Below, piece after piece: positions 18,052-27,429 of a stretch of DNA of 64,000 nt; the first letter of the stretch is position 1, and each line of letters opens with the position of its first letter. Source of the stretch: Comamonas sp. lk (GTDB taxonomy: Bacteria; Pseudomonadota; Gammaproteobacteria; Burkholderiales; Burkholderiaceae_C); contig CAMATX010000002.1 in the NCBI GenBank assembly GCA_945861345.1, forward strand, positions 16,705 through 80,704, written 5' to 3'. The notes beneath the pieces were generated by a model. That model saw only the letters and a list, made by a program, of their open reading frames with translations, made no database searches and had not been told where the DNA came from. The position numbers were made by a program, and so were the translations under genes.

Positions 18052-19118
18052 GGCCGCGCTTTGCTTGTTTTGGGGCTCGGCGCCTGGCTGGACTCGCGAA
18101 TCAGCAGTTGGGGCGCAGGCAGTACCGCGTCGGGCACGGTGCCGGCGATCAGCTGCAAAACCGAGGCAGCGGCCATGCGCCCGAGTTCATAGGCCGGCTG
18201 CTGAATGGTACTTAGGGGTGGCGTGGCATACATCGAGGTGGGCAGATCGTCAAAACCCACCAAAGACACATCATCGGGCACTTTCAGACCATGGCGAAAC
18301 AGGCTGAGCGCGGCGCCAGCGGCCATCTGGTCGTTGGCGGCAAAAATGGCTGTGAAAGCCTGCCCTTCGTCTAACAAGCGGTCTACGGCTTGCTGACCGC
18401 TGATTTCGTAATAGCGCCCCGGCACCACCAAAGCAGGGTCAAACGGGACGCCGGCACCCTCAAGGGCTGCGCGATAGCCGCGCATGCGCTCGGCCGCGTC
18501 GGGGTGCTCCTGGTCGCCCGCAATAAAAGCGATACGGGTATGGCCCAAGTCCAGCAAGTGGCGCGTGGCCATAAAGCCACCAGTGTAGTTATCAAAATTG
18601 AGCGCGAAAAGGCCCGGCGCTTGCAGGCTGCGGCCAGACACCACCACCGGCAAGCTCTTGGCGCACTCCTGTAGCACGCTGTCTGACAGGCGCGGCAAGA
18701 GCACCACAATGCCATCGACCCGGCGTGAGCGCAATACGTCCAGGCAACGCGCCTCGGCCTCCGGATCCCAATGGGCGCTCATAAACATCGGGCTGTAGCC
18801 GGCGGGATCCAAGGCGTCCTCGATGCCGCGCAAGGCGGCTCCGTAAAACGGGCTGTCGATGGCCTGCGTCACCACGCCAATGCTGAATGTCTTGCCCCCG
18901 GCCAGGCCGCGGGCCAAGGGGTTGGGCACGAAACCCAGCGTGGTGGTTGCCTCCAGCACCGCTGCCCGCTTGGCTTCGCTGACCACTGCGGTGCCGTTCA
19001 GAATACGCGAGACCGTGCTCGGCGAGACACCCGCGCGACGCGCAACCATGTCCAAGGTGACGGTGATGCGCTCGGGGTCGGCAAGCGGCTCGGGAGGGGA
19101 AGGCGTGGGCTTTTTCAT
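18048..19118 (-). CDS. LacI-family transcriptional regulator (second copy)
   Basis: A 356-residue LacI/GalR regulator. After a proline-rich leader of about 20 residues comes the helix-turn-helix (VTLDMVARRAGVSPSTVSRI) and hinge (FVPNPLARGLAGG), then the ligand-binding domain with FTAIFAANDQMAAGAAL and LVGFDDLPTS. ATG at 19118 is preferred; a longer frame would start upstream of the likely promoter. A TGAAAGCGCATTCA palindrome lies 47 bp upstream, directly after a TATAAG box, which indicates autoregulation. The near-identical palindrome at 2435 makes this the probable regulator of the ABC importer at the left edge. Confidence 0.92.
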   Translation of the reverse strand: MKKPTPSPPEPLADPERITVTLDMVARRAGVSPSTVSRILNGTAVVSEAKRAAVLEATTTLGFVPNPLARGLAGGKTFSIGVVTQAIDSPFYGAALRGIEDALDPAGYSPMFMSAHWDPEAEARCLDVLRSRRVDGIVVLLPRLSDSVLQECAKSLPVVVSGRSLQAPGLFALNFDNYTGGFMATRHLLDLGHTRIAFIAGDQEHPDAAERMRGYRAALEGAGVPFDPALVVPGRYYEISGQQAVDRLLDEGQAFTAIFAANDQMAAGAALSLFRHGLKVPDDVSLVGFDDLPTSMYATPPLSTIQQPAYELGRMAAASVLQLIAGTVPDAVLPAPQLLIRESSQAPSPKTSKARP

Positions 19119-19165
19119 GCGTAGCGGGTGATACGGGGCCGGTTCAAGCGGTTTTAGATTGATTT

Positions 19166-19179
19166 TGAAAGCGCATTCA
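19166..19179. promoter_or_regulatory. LacI-family operator, autoregulatory
   Basis: TGAAAGCGCATTCA differs from the perfect palindrome at 2435 by one base. A minus-strand -10-like TATAAG lies at 19182-19187, just upstream, so a bound repressor would block transcription of the LacI/antiporter pair. Confidence 0.7.
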
Positions 19180-19225
19180 ATCTTATACGCATTGGGTCGG
19201 CACCCCTGAGAGGGATAATCCGCGC

Positions 19226-19663
19226 ATGGCTCCCTCTTCCCCTCCCACCTGGTGGCTGCGTAGCAGCACATTTGTTGTCGCCGCGCTGGCAGGTGCCAGC
19301 GCCGTGTGGTGGGTTTTGCAACTGCGCGGTGGCACAGCCCAGGTGCCGGCAGTGCCGCCTTTTGTGGCCGCCCAGGCCGAACCGGCGGCGCTCCTGGCTA
19401 TCCTGGGCGCCCATGAAAACGCCGGTCCCGCTGCCGCGCCGGGTAACGTGGCCATCGACCTGATCGGCGTTGTTACCGGCCCTGCTGGCAAAGGCTATGC
19501 CTTGTTGTCGGTGGCAGGCGCTCCTGCCAAGGCCTTTGGCCTTGGGGCAACCGTGGCGCCAGGCCTGGTTTTGCAGTCGCTGATGCCGCGCGGCGCGGCG
19601 CTGGGGCCCTCCGGCGGTAGCGCGTCCGTACAGTTAAGCCTGCCTGCGTTGGCAAAGCCTTGA
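19226..19663 (+). CDS. GspC-like type II secretion homology-region protein
   Basis: A 145-residue protein with one N-terminal membrane helix (about residues 14-32) and an alanine/proline-rich linker. Its periplasmic domain, IDLIGVVTGPAGKGYALLSV...AKAFGLGATVAPGLVLQSL, has the pattern of the GspC homology region, which links the inner-membrane platform to the secretin of type II secretion. The PDZ domain of full GspC is absent. No other gsp genes are nearby, so it may serve a secretion system elsewhere or be an orphan. It diverges from the LacI gene. Family assignment is by pattern only. Confidence 0.65.
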   Translation: MAPSSPPTWWLRSSTFVVAALAGASAVWWVLQLRGGTAQVPAVPPFVAAQAEPAALLAILGAHENAGPAAAPGNVAIDLIGVVTGPAGKGYALLSVAGAPAKAFGLGATVAPGLVLQSLMPRGAALGPSGGSASVQLSLPALAKP

Positions 19664-19777
19664 CCCTAAGGCCTGCCGCCCAGTGCGCTTTTAGCGGGCG
19701 TGGGTGTTTGCAGCCCTAAGCCCTTGAGGTAAGCTTAGCCCCTTAGGGGCCTACTTCCCCCAGACAGGAGCAACTTC

Positions 19778-20908
19778 ATGCAAATAGGCGTACCCGCCGA
19801 AACCGTCTCGGGCGAGACCCGGGTTGCGGCGACCCCTGAAACCGTCAAAAAGCTGGTCGCCCAAGGCCATGCCGTCAAAGTGCAAAGCCAGGCAGGCCTG
19901 GCAGCGAGCGTGACCGACGATGCCTACGTAGCCGCAGGCGCTGAAATCACCGATGCTGCAGGTGCATTGGGTACCGAGCTGGTGCTCAAGGTACGCGCAC
20001 CGTCAGCCACTGAGTTGACGCACATGAAATCTGGCAGCGCACTGGTGGGCATGCTCAACCCCTTTGATGCCGACGGTTTGCAGCGTATCGCCGCCGCCGG
20101 TTTGACCAGCTTTGCCCTGGAGGCCGCCCCGCGCACCACGCGGGCGCAGAGCATGGACGTGTTGTCCTCGCAGGCCAATATCGCCGGTTACAAAGCCGTG
20201 ATGATGGCGGCCGACAAATACCAACGATTTTTCCCCATGTTGATGACCGCAGCCGGTACCGTCAAGGCCGCGCGGGTGGTGATTCTGGGTGTCGGCGTCG
20301 CCGGTTTGCAGGCGATTGCCACGGCCAAGCGTTTAGGCGCTGTGATCGAAGCCTCGGACGTGCGCCCCAGCGTGAAAGAGCAGGTCGAGTCGCTCGGTGC
20401 CAAGTTCATCGACGTGCCTTATGAAACTGCGGAAGAAAAAGAAGCTGCCGAAGGCGTGGGCGGTTATGCGCGGCCCATGCCAGCGAGCTGGCTGGATCGC
20501 CAGAAGGTGGAAGTGGCCAAGCGCGTGGCACAAGCCGATGCCGTGATTTCCACCGCCTTGATCCCCGGTCGTGCAGCGCCCGTGTTGATCACCGAGGACA
20601 TGGTCAAAAGCATGAAGCCCGGTTCGGTCATCATCGACTTGGCCGCTGGCAAAGGCGCCAATGGTGTGGGCGGCAACTGCCCCTTAAGCGAAGCCGACCG
20701 CACCGTGGTCAAACACGGTGTCACGCTGGTGGGTGAAACCAATTTGCCTGCGCTGGTGGCCGCAGACGCGTCTGCGCTGTATGCACGCAATGTGCTGGAT
20801 TTTTTGAAACTGGTGCTGCCCAAGGACAAGGGCTTTACCGTTGACATGGAAGACGACATCGTGGCGGCCTGCCTGATGACTCAGGGCGGCGACGTCAAAA
20901 GGAAATAA
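19778..20908 (+). CDS. pntA: NAD(P) transhydrogenase subunit alpha, part 1
   Basis: The NAD(H)-binding domain I of proton-translocating transhydrogenase, 376 residues, cytoplasmic. It begins with [20 protein letters not shown] and has the dinucleotide-binding [22 protein letters not shown] near residue 165-190, and the [15 protein letters not shown] block. In this organism PntA is split, with the membrane part in the next gene 2 bp downstream. The complex couples hydride transfer between NADH and NADP+ to proton movement and balances NADPH. CAGGAG lies before the start. Confidence 0.95.
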   Translation: MQIGVPAETVSGETRVAATPETVKKLVAQGHAVKVQSQAGLAASVTDDAYVAAGAEITDAAGALGTELVLKVRAPSATELTHMKSGSALVGMLNPFDADGLQRIAAAGLTSFALEAAPRTTRAQSMDVLSSQANIAGYKAVMMAADKYQRFFPMLMTAAGTVKAARVVILGVGVAGLQAIATAKRLGAVIEASDVRPSVKEQVESLGAKFIDVPYETAEEKEAAEGVGGYARPMPASWLDRQKVEVAKRVAQADAVISTALIPGRAAPVLITEDMVKSMKPGSVIIDLAAGKGANGVGGNCPLSEADRTVVKHGVTLVGETNLPALVAADASALYARNVLDFLKLVLPKDKGFTVDMEDDIVAACLMTQGGDVKRK

Positions 20909-20910
20909 GC

Positions 20911-21213
20911 ATGGACCACACCATCACCAACCTCATTATTTTTGTGCTGGCGATTTACGTCGGCTACCACGTGGTCTGGAACGTCACGCCCGCTTTGCAC
21001 ACGCCTTTGATGGCGGTGACCAATGCGGTCTCGGCCATCATCATCGTAGGCGCCATGCTGGCGGCAGCCCTCACCGTCACGCCGCTGGGTAAAACCATGG
21101 GCGTGTTGGCGGTGGCGCTGGCTGCAGTCAATGTGTTCGGCGGCTTTTTAGTCACGCGGCGAATGCTGGAAATGTTCAAGAAAAAAGCGCCCAAGACAGG
21201 AGCTGAAAAATGA
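20911..21213 (+). CDS. NAD(P) transhydrogenase subunit alpha, part 2 (membrane)
   Basis: A 100-residue membrane protein with three helices, corresponding to the C-terminal transmembrane part of E. coli PntA. The conserved [19 protein letters not shown] stretch (about 33-51) and [14 protein letters not shown] are family hallmarks. It sits 2 bp after part 1 and overlaps pntB by 4 bp. Commonly named pntA2 or pntAB in three-gene systems. Confidence 0.95.
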   Translation: MDHTITNLIIFVLAIYVGYHVVWNVTPALHTPLMAVTNAVSAIIIVGAMLAAALTVTPLGKTMGVLAVALAAVNVFGGFLVTRRMLEMFKKKAPKTGAEK

Positions 21214-22640
21214 GCATGGACCTCGTCGTATTGTTGTATTTGGTCGCCAGCATCTTTTTTATTCAGGCGCTCAAGGGGCTGTCGCACCCGACCACCTCGA
21301 TTCGCGGCAATCTGTTTGGCATGAGCGGCATGGCGATTGCCGTGGTAACCACCGCTGCGCTCATCGTCAATTTGGCGGGTCACGCCGACGGCTTGGGCTG
21401 GGTGCTGCTTGGTCTGGTCATCGGCGGCGGCGCTGGGGCCATCATGGCGCAGCGGGTCGAGATGACCAAAATGCCCGAACTGGTGGCCTTTATGCACAGC
21501 ATGATCGGCTTGGCGGCGGTGTTCATCGCTATCGCGGCGGTGGTTGAACCTGCGGCTTTCGCTATCGTGGCACAAGGTTTGGGCACGCTGGACATACCTA
21601 AGGGCAACCGCTTGGAACTGTTCCTGGGTGCTGCCATCGGTGCTATTACCTTCAGCGGTTCGGTGATCGCATTCGGCAAACTCTCCGGCAAGTACAAATT
21701 CCGTTTGTTTCAAGGTGCGCCGGTGGTGTTTGCCGGACAGCACATGCTGAACCTGGCCATCGGCCTGGCAACGGTCGGTTTAGGCGTGTACTTCATGTTC
21801 ACTGGCAACTGGGATGCATTCCTTATCATGCTGGCGCTGTCTTTTGTGCTGGGCGTGCTCATCATCATCCCGATCGGCGGCGCCGACATGCCGGTGGTGG
21901 TGTCCATGCTCAACAGCTATTCGGGCTGGGCGGCAGCCGGTATCGGTTTTTCGCTGAACAACAGCATGCTGATCATTGCCGGTTCCTTGGTCGGTTCGTC
22001 TGGCGCCATCTTGTCCTACATCATGTGCAAGGCGATGAACCGGTCGTTCTTTAACGTGATTTTGGGCGGCTTCGGCGGTGAGGCTGGCGCTGCGGCGACC
22101 GGCAGCACCGAGCAGCGCCCGGTGAAAAGCGGCAGCGCCGATGACGCAGCATTCATTTTGGGCAATGCCGAAACCGTGGTGATCGTGCCCGGCTACGGTT
22201 TGGCCGTCGCGCGTGCCCAACATGCGGTGAAAGAGTTGGCTGAAAAGCTGGCGCACAAAGGCATCACCGTGAAATACGCGATTCACCCGGTGGCCGGGCG
22301 CATGCCAGGCCACATGAACGTGTTGCTGGCCGAGGCCGAAGTGCCTTATGACCAGGTGTTCGAGATGGAGGACATCAACGGCGAATTCGGCCAAGTGGAT
22401 GTGGCCATCATTTTGGGCGCCAATGACGTGGTCAACCCTGCTGCCATGATCAAGGGCAGTGCCATCTACGGCATGCCGATTTTGGAGGCCTACAAAGCCA
22501 AAACCATCATCGTCAACAAACGCTCCATGGCCGCGGGCTATGCAGGACTGGACAACGAACTCTTCTACATGGACAAAACCATGATGGTGTTTGGCGACGC
22601 GAAGAAGGTGGTTGAGGATATGGTCAAGGCGATAGAGTGA
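21210..22640 (+). CDS. pntB: NAD(P) transhydrogenase subunit beta
   Basis: A 476-residue protein with about nine N-terminal membrane helices carrying the proton channel, followed by the NADP(H)-binding domain III (from about residue 300). The latter contains [35 protein letters not shown] and [14 protein letters not shown], all strongly conserved in PntB. It overlaps part 2 by 4 bp and is the last gene of the operon. Confidence 0.97.
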   Translation: MSMDLVVLLYLVASIFFIQALKGLSHPTTSIRGNLFGMSGMAIAVVTTAALIVNLAGHADGLGWVLLGLVIGGGAGAIMAQRVEMTKMPELVAFMHSMIGLAAVFIAIAAVVEPAAFAIVAQGLGTLDIPKGNRLELFLGAAIGAITFSGSVIAFGKLSGKYKFRLFQGAPVVFAGQHMLNLAIGLATVGLGVYFMFTGNWDAFLIMLALSFVLGVLIIIPIGGADMPVVVSMLNSYSGWAAAGIGFSLNNSMLIIAGSLVGSSGAILSYIMCKAMNRSFFNVILGGFGGEAGAAATGSTEQRPVKSGSADDAAFILGNAETVVIVPGYGLAVARAQHAVKELAEKLAHKGITVKYAIHPVAGRMPGHMNVLLAEAEVPYDQVFEMEDINGEFGQVDVAIILGANDVVNPAAMIKGSAIYGMPILEAYKAKTIIVNKRSMAAGYAGLDNELFYMDKTMMVFGDAKKVVEDMVKAIE

Positions 22641-22662
22641 TCGATGCGCCCTCTGAGAAATT

Positions 22663-24978
22663 CTATTTTTCAGATTTCATGAAATAGAAATCGCCTACTA
22701 CTTGATCGTAAATCGCAGGGACTTGTTCGTGCCCAACGGAATTAGCCAGGCCAACGACCTGGTTGCGTACATTACGGACCACTTTATCGATCGTGATCCC
22801 TGGGACGAGCATTTCCTTTAGAAAAACACGAGTAAATATCCCATTTTTGCCCTTGTCAGTGGGGCCGAGTCGATCAAGGGCTTGCTGGCCAGTACCTGCG
22901 GAAAAAATCACCATTTGCCCGGTCGCTGCTGTCGTTGGCGATAGCCCTCTTCCGCCAATAGCACGTCCAGCAACTTTGAAGGGGTTATCCCTACACGCAT
23001 CAATGATTGCCAAAGCGAATTTCACCTTACGTTCATTCATATCATCAAGCAATCGTTGCAAGGGAATTGCTTCATCTTTAACTTGAGACTCGCTCTCGCC
23101 GCCGATGTCAATTGGAAGCAAGTAATTGGCTGCGCCTAACTGCACGCCGTGCCCCGCATAAAAGATCATTACTTCGTCACCGCCCTCAACCTGTGAGGAA
23201 AAACTCCTTAGTGCCGTTTTCATTTCCTTTTCAGTGAGGTCTAATTTCAATGTAACTTTGTAGCCAACCTTTTGCATGTTTTCGGCAATTGCGCGCGCAT
23301 CTTCACGTGCATTTTCTAATTTTGTGACATTTCGATAATTGTCATTTCCAATGATTAAGGCCTTCCGATTCGCATACACCACCTCTGCTCGTACCGCCAA
23401 ATCATTAACCCTTTGTTGCGCACTCGACTGGGCCTCAGCCAATTGAAGTTTTCGTTGCAGTTCGTTTTCCCTCTGCGCAGCGGCTAGCGCCTCCTGCTTC
23501 AATTTTTCCTCGGCTTGAGCCTGCATCTTCTTAGCCACTTGGGCCTCCGCAACCAGTTGTGCTTCGCGTGCATTTTGCGACTCTAGCTGCGCTTGGATGC
23601 GTGTTTTCTCCTCGGTGAGTGCTATTTGCCGTTGTTCGTCTGCGATTTTTTGTTTCTTGGTTTCTTCCAACTTAGCAAGCTGCTGTTTTTGCATCTCCGT
23701 CTCTGCTCTTTGTCGCTCTAAGGCCTCGGCAGTCTGACGTGCCAATTGCGCCCTTGACTGCTCATGCTCTTGTAAAAGTTTTTGGCGTTGAAGGCTTGAT
23801 GCCCCGTCTTTCTTTGCTAACTCCTGGGTAGCAAAGAAAGCTTTTTCCTCAGCATCAGTTTTATTGCCCAATTTTTCTTCGGGTTCTGCCTCAAGGGTCT
23901 TTCGTTCCTCTGAAGTTGCTACGGCCAATGCATCTTTGGAAAATGTTTGAAGATTTAGCTCAAGGTCAGCAAAAGCAATTTGCCACTGGTCTCGGTTTAA
24001 AGAGAAGGTGCTGTCCGAGGCATATTTACTAGGATCAAGAATAAGTAGTTTTTTGTTTACCAACGAATCCGTTCCGAAATTAGGCCCAAAAGCATTTTGA
24101 TATTTTCCTTGTCCAGAGAAAAGGCCTGCAGAGAACGACCCTACGTAAGTGATAGGCGTACCCGAGTATCGATAAGTTCCAACAACTTTTCCCTTTCCAA
24201 TCGGAAAGCCATTCTGCCAATTGGCGACGTAGACTAAGTCATCTGCTTTGCTTTTATAGACGGCACGGCCATTTGGGATACCTCGATTAAATTCCCCGAC
24301 AAACGTATCTCCCATGAATGACCCATCTTGACTATGCGCATAAACACCAAAGCATGGAGCTTTAAAGTTTGCTTCAGTACATAAGGGCAAAGTACTGCCG
24401 AATTTATTCTTTAACTCCGACAAGAATAAAGGTGCATTGGCATCAATTTCGACGGAGCTGATTGCTGGCTCCAAGCTTGCTGTTAAATAAGAGTGTTGAG
24501 ACAGGCTGACGATAGCAACCTCAATTGGAAAGCTCCAAATGCGTCCAGCTGACAAAGTGCAAGCAGTCCTGATTGTGCCTACAAATTTATCCGATTTATA
24601 ACTTCCTTCGGCTTTGGTTAATGGATCTACAGGAACGCAGTCAGTGCCTGCGTTTGTTACTGCCAAAAGTGCAGTACCTAATCCCGCAGGAACTCCATTA
24701 ATCCAGCTAGTGGAATACGTTTCTCCGGGTCTACATTTTCCCCCAGCCCAGCAAATAGTTGCTCTGGTATACGTGCCGACACCATGCGGTTTTCCGTCTT
24801 TAAATTCTCCGACGTATTTGTCACCTTTAAACGCATCATTTCCGGTATGGACATACGTACCTTGACAATTCGTCCAATCCCCACCAATTGGACATTGAGG
24901 TAGTTTGGACTCTGCCGTTACGCTAATGCCAAGCAATGAGAGCGCGACAGCAAGTATGACTTTTGATATTCGGTTCAT
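22663..24978 (-). CDS. exported MORN-repeat / coiled-coil / caspase-like (C14) protein
   Basis: A 771-residue protein with a signal peptide (about 1-22, LAVALSLLGISVTA). The N-terminal half has several MORN-type motifs, for example YVGEFKDGKPHGVGTY at 55-70, FVGEFNRGIPNGRAVY and YVGSFSAGLFSGQGKY. A charged Gln/Glu/Lys-rich coiled coil spans about 370-530. The C-terminal 234 residues (from 538) form a caspase-like fold with RKALIIGNDNY, candidate catalytic His610 in YAGHG and Cys662 in DACRDNPF, followed by SAGTGQ. All catalytic landmarks of C14-type bacterial metacaspase-like proteins are present. Function is unknown. The gene is AT-richer than its neighbours and converges on pntB, suggesting acquisition. 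Confidence 0.85.
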   Translation of the reverse strand: MNRISKVILAVALSLLGISVTAESKLPQCPIGGDWTNCQGTYVHTGNDAFKGDKYVGEFKDGKPHGVGTYTRATICWAGGKCRPGETYSTSWINGVPAGLGTALLAVTNAGTDCVPVDPLTKAEGSYKSDKFVGTIRTACTLSAGRIWSFPIEVAIVSLSQHSYLTASLEPAISSVEIDANAPLFLSELKNKFGSTLPLCTEANFKAPCFGVYAHSQDGSFMGDTFVGEFNRGIPNGRAVYKSKADDLVYVANWQNGFPIGKGKVVGTYRYSGTPITYVGSFSAGLFSGQGKYQNAFGPNFGTDSLVNKKLLILDPSKYASDSTFSLNRDQWQIAFADLELNLQTFSKDALAVATSEERKTLEAEPEEKLGNKTDAEEKAFFATQELAKKDGASSLQRQKLLQEHEQSRAQLARQTAEALERQRAETEMQKQQLAKLEETKKQKIADEQRQIALTEEKTRIQAQLESQNAREAQLVAEAQVAKKMQAQAEEKLKQEALAAAQRENELQRKLQLAEAQSSAQQRVNDLAVRAEVVYANRKALIIGNDNYRNVTKLENAREDARAIAENMQKVGYKVTLKLDLTEKEMKTALRSFSSQVEGGDEVMIFYAGHGVQLGAANYLLPIDIGGESESQVKDEAIPLQRLLDDMNERKVKFALAIIDACRDNPFKVAGRAIGGRGLSPTTAATGQMVIFSAGTGQQALDRLGPTDKGKNGIFTRVFLKEMLVPGITIDKVVRNVRNQVVGLANSVGHEQVPAIYDQVVGDFYFMKSEK

Positions 24979-25238
24979 GTTAAGGTTGGACTGATGGCCA
25001 GAGAGGGATTAAATTTATATTGCAGACTACTTATTACCTTATAAGATAGTACAAACTATTGTTGCCGTTCCGTAGGCGTCCGTAGCTGCATAGTAGTACA
25101 TGATTATTTATTACGCAATTGCCTCACTATCACCGCATCAGATGCATTTTTTGCCTCAATATGCCTCGTCACCTTCTATTTGAAGCAAATTGAATAGAAG
25201 ATCATAGGGGCGCCCGGGATTGATGGCTCAAACGTTAA
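24979..25238. other. AT-rich intergenic region of the accessory insert
   Basis: About 260 bp between two divergently transcribed accessory genes. It is clearly AT-richer than surrounding DNA and should hold both promoters. I see no convincing hexamer pair, repeat, tRNA or mobile-element end. Confidence 0.5.
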
Positions 25239-25988
25239 ATGAATATCTCCGTTATGAAAATTTTTTTGCTTCTACTGGCCAGCCTGTTGGCTAGTGGAGC
25301 CAACGCCGACGATCTGCGCAAGATTGCAGTACTGGCCTTGATGGGCGACACACTCACCCTTGTTAACCATCGACCTGAAACCGGTAGCAACATCGATAGA
25401 AACCTGTATTCCTCAGTACCCACCAGCGCGTCCGCCATAGACAACATGCTCGCGACAGAGGTGATTGAGGCGACTCAACGGGTGGGCCTGCCTGGCAATC
25501 TAGAGATTCAAGCAGTGAAATACCCGGGGCGATATGAAACCGCACGATGGTTCAACGGCGCAAAATTTACGCCACCGGCTGAACTAGCTTTAGCGATGAC
25601 CCAATTGGAAGCCACGCATCTCCTATTCATCGCCCCCTATCGTGCGCCTTCGATGCTCAAAACTGCAAACTCAAGCGTCGGGAGTGGCCATCTTGAAGGC
25701 CTCGGCTTTTACATAGACCGTGAGCTAAGGATCAAACGCGCTGATACCGGCGAATTAGGCCAGGGGGTTTTAGCGCCGTTTGCTTACTTTAAGGTTTGGC
25801 TAATCGACCTTGCCCGCGGCGAGCGTGTGCACGAACAAGCCATCACCGCCAGTAGCACTGCGTCCGTTGCGCGTAACAAGAATGGCCTCGATCCTTGGGA
25901 CACACTCGACGCCGCTCAAAAGGTACTAGCCCTGCGCAGGCTCATCCGTAGCGAGCTAGATATGGCCTTACCCAAACTCCTACCCTAG
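25239..25988 (+). CDS. hypothetical exported protein
   Basis: A 249-residue protein that I do not recognise. The N-terminus is a signal peptide (MKIFLLLLASLLASGANA-DD if translated from the ATG at 25254, which gives the cleaner signal; the ATG at 25239 adds five residues). The mature part starts LRKIAVLALMGDTLTLV and is a mixed alpha/beta sequence without obvious catalytic motifs, ending LRRLIRSELDMALPKLLP. It diverges from the MORN-caspase gene and shares its atypical base composition, so the two may have arrived together. No clear ribosome binding site precedes either start. Confidence 0.7.
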   Translation: MNISVMKIFLLLLASLLASGANADDLRKIAVLALMGDTLTLVNHRPETGSNIDRNLYSSVPTSASAIDNMLATEVIEATQRVGLPGNLEIQAVKYPGRYETARWFNGAKFTPPAELALAMTQLEATHLLFIAPYRAPSMLKTANSSVGSGHLEGLGFYIDRELRIKRADTGELGQGVLAPFAYFKVWLIDLARGERVHEQAITASSTASVARNKNGLDPWDTLDAAQKVLALRRLIRSELDMALPKLLP

Positions 25989-26082
25989 CAGGAATTTTCA
26001 AATTCTCAGGCCACCAGGATTTACTCCACAAAAATACGAGTGCTCGCTGGATTGCATTAGTCCAAAAGTGGTGGGATAGGCG

Positions 26083-27072
26083 CTACTTCAGCCACCCGCG
26101 CTTGCGGAAGTACCACATGGGCACCAGCGCGCTGCAGATCATCAGCGCCACGGTGTAGGGGTAGCTCCAGGGGCCCAAAAACTCCAGTTCGGGGAATTTC
26201 AGGTTCATGCCGTAGACGCTGGCGATCAGCGTGGGCGGCAGCAAGGCGACGCTGGCCACCGAGAAGATCTTGATGATCTTGTTTTGGTTGATATTGATGA
26301 AACCGACGGTGGCGTCCATCAAGAAGTTGATCTTGTCAAACAAAAACGCGGTGTGGCTGTCCAGCGAGTCGATGTCGCGCAGAATCTGGCGCGCGTCTTC
26401 AAACTGCTCGGCGTTGAGCATTTTGGAGCGCATCATGAAGCTCACGGCGCGCCGGGTGTCCATCACGTTGCGGCGGATGCGTCCGCTCATGTCCTCGTGG
26501 CGGGCGATGGCAGCGAGGGCCTCGCCGGCGATCTCATCGGTCACATTGCCAGCGAGCACTTTACGGCTGACGTTTTCCAGGTCGTCGTAAATACCTTCGA
26601 GCGTGTCGGCGGAGTATTCGGCATCGGCATCGAACAACTTGAGCAAGACCTCTTTAGCGTCTTCGATCAGTCCGGGCGCGCGGCGCGCACGCATGCGCAG
26701 CAGCCTAAAAACAGGCACGTCTTCGTCGTGAATCGAAAAGAGAACGCCTTTGCTTTTGAGGCTGTCGTTCACCAAATTCAGGATAAACGCGGCGCGCACC
26801 GTGCGCGGCTCGTCTTCGTCGGCGATTAAAAAGTCGCTGCGAATATGCAGCTCGCCGTTGTCCTCGGTGTAGAAACGGGCCGATTCCTCGATGTCCTCGT
26901 CCATCGCGTCTTCGGGGATGGACAGGCCGTAATACTGCTTGATCCAGCGCTTTTCTTCGACGGTGGGCGACTCCAAATCCACCCAAATGGGCTGGAATTT
27001 GGAGAGCTCTTCCAGGGATTCGATCTCTTCCTGGAATAGGCGGCCGTTGGCCAGGGTAAAAATATTGAGCAT
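26083..27072 (-). CDS. corA: CorA-type magnesium/cobalt transporter
   Basis: A 329-residue inner-membrane Mg2+ channel. Most of the protein is the soluble cytoplasmic funnel. Two C-terminal helices flank the selectivity motif YGMN (in ASVYGMNLKFPELEF), and the C-terminus is basic (WYFRKRGWLK), as in CorA. The upstream motor helix region ATVGFININQNKIIKIFSV is well conserved. The ATG at 27072 gives full family length. It diverges from the hpf operon and has no obvious partner gene. Confidence 0.95.
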   Translation of the reverse strand: MLNIFTLANGRLFQEEIESLEELSKFQPIWVDLESPTVEEKRWIKQYYGLSIPEDAMDEDIEESARFYTEDNGELHIRSDFLIADEDEPRTVRAAFILNLVNDSLKSKGVLFSIHDEDVPVFRLLRMRARRAPGLIEDAKEVLLKLFDADAEYSADTLEGIYDDLENVSRKVLAGNVTDEIAGEALAAIARHEDMSGRIRRNVMDTRRAVSFMMRSKMLNAEQFEDARQILRDIDSLDSHTAFLFDKINFLMDATVGFININQNKIIKIFSVASVALLPPTLIASVYGMNLKFPELEFLGPWSYPYTVALMICSALVPMWYFRKRGWLK

Positions 27073-27429
27073 GGCAAATGATTGAAGGTCGGGGCCTGCG
27101 GGTTCGACGGGCTAAAAATAACGGCAGCTTTCGAACGACGCGGGCCGGGTAGCCTCAACCATTCGAAAGCGGCCTACTGGGGTAGTAGTCCAAGAATGCT
27201 CTCCACGGTGGAAAACCCTAATTATCGCACTGCCATATGACAAAACAGGCCCCTGCCCAGAGGGCCGCCAAAGCATGCTGCGCCGCCGCATGAAAAGGCT
27301 TTGCAATTTGTCCAAAAGGCGCGCATAGTGGAGTTGCTGGCTGCCACCGTGGGCGGCGGCTTAAGCAGTAAGACCGGTGCCCGCTAGGTCGCCGGATGTG
27401 TTTTTGGCAAGAGCAACTGGAGGCTATTT
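27073..27429. other. intergenic region between corA and hpf
   Basis: A 357-bp gap with divergent genes on both sides. No open frame with coding character, RNA gene or strong palindrome is seen. It must carry the promoters of corA and hpf; I cannot place them with confidence. In many betaproteobacteria rpoN lies directly upstream of hpf, but no rpoN coding sequence is here. Confidence 0.45.

Noticed and set aside
19738..19750. GCCCCTTAGGGGC hairpin upstream of pntA as a terminator.
   Set aside because: The stem is short and no T-run follows; it may be incidental or part of the leader.
27250..27429. Possible remnant of rpoN upstream of hpf.
   Set aside because: No stretch translates to sigma-54 C-terminal motifs such as the RpoN box.
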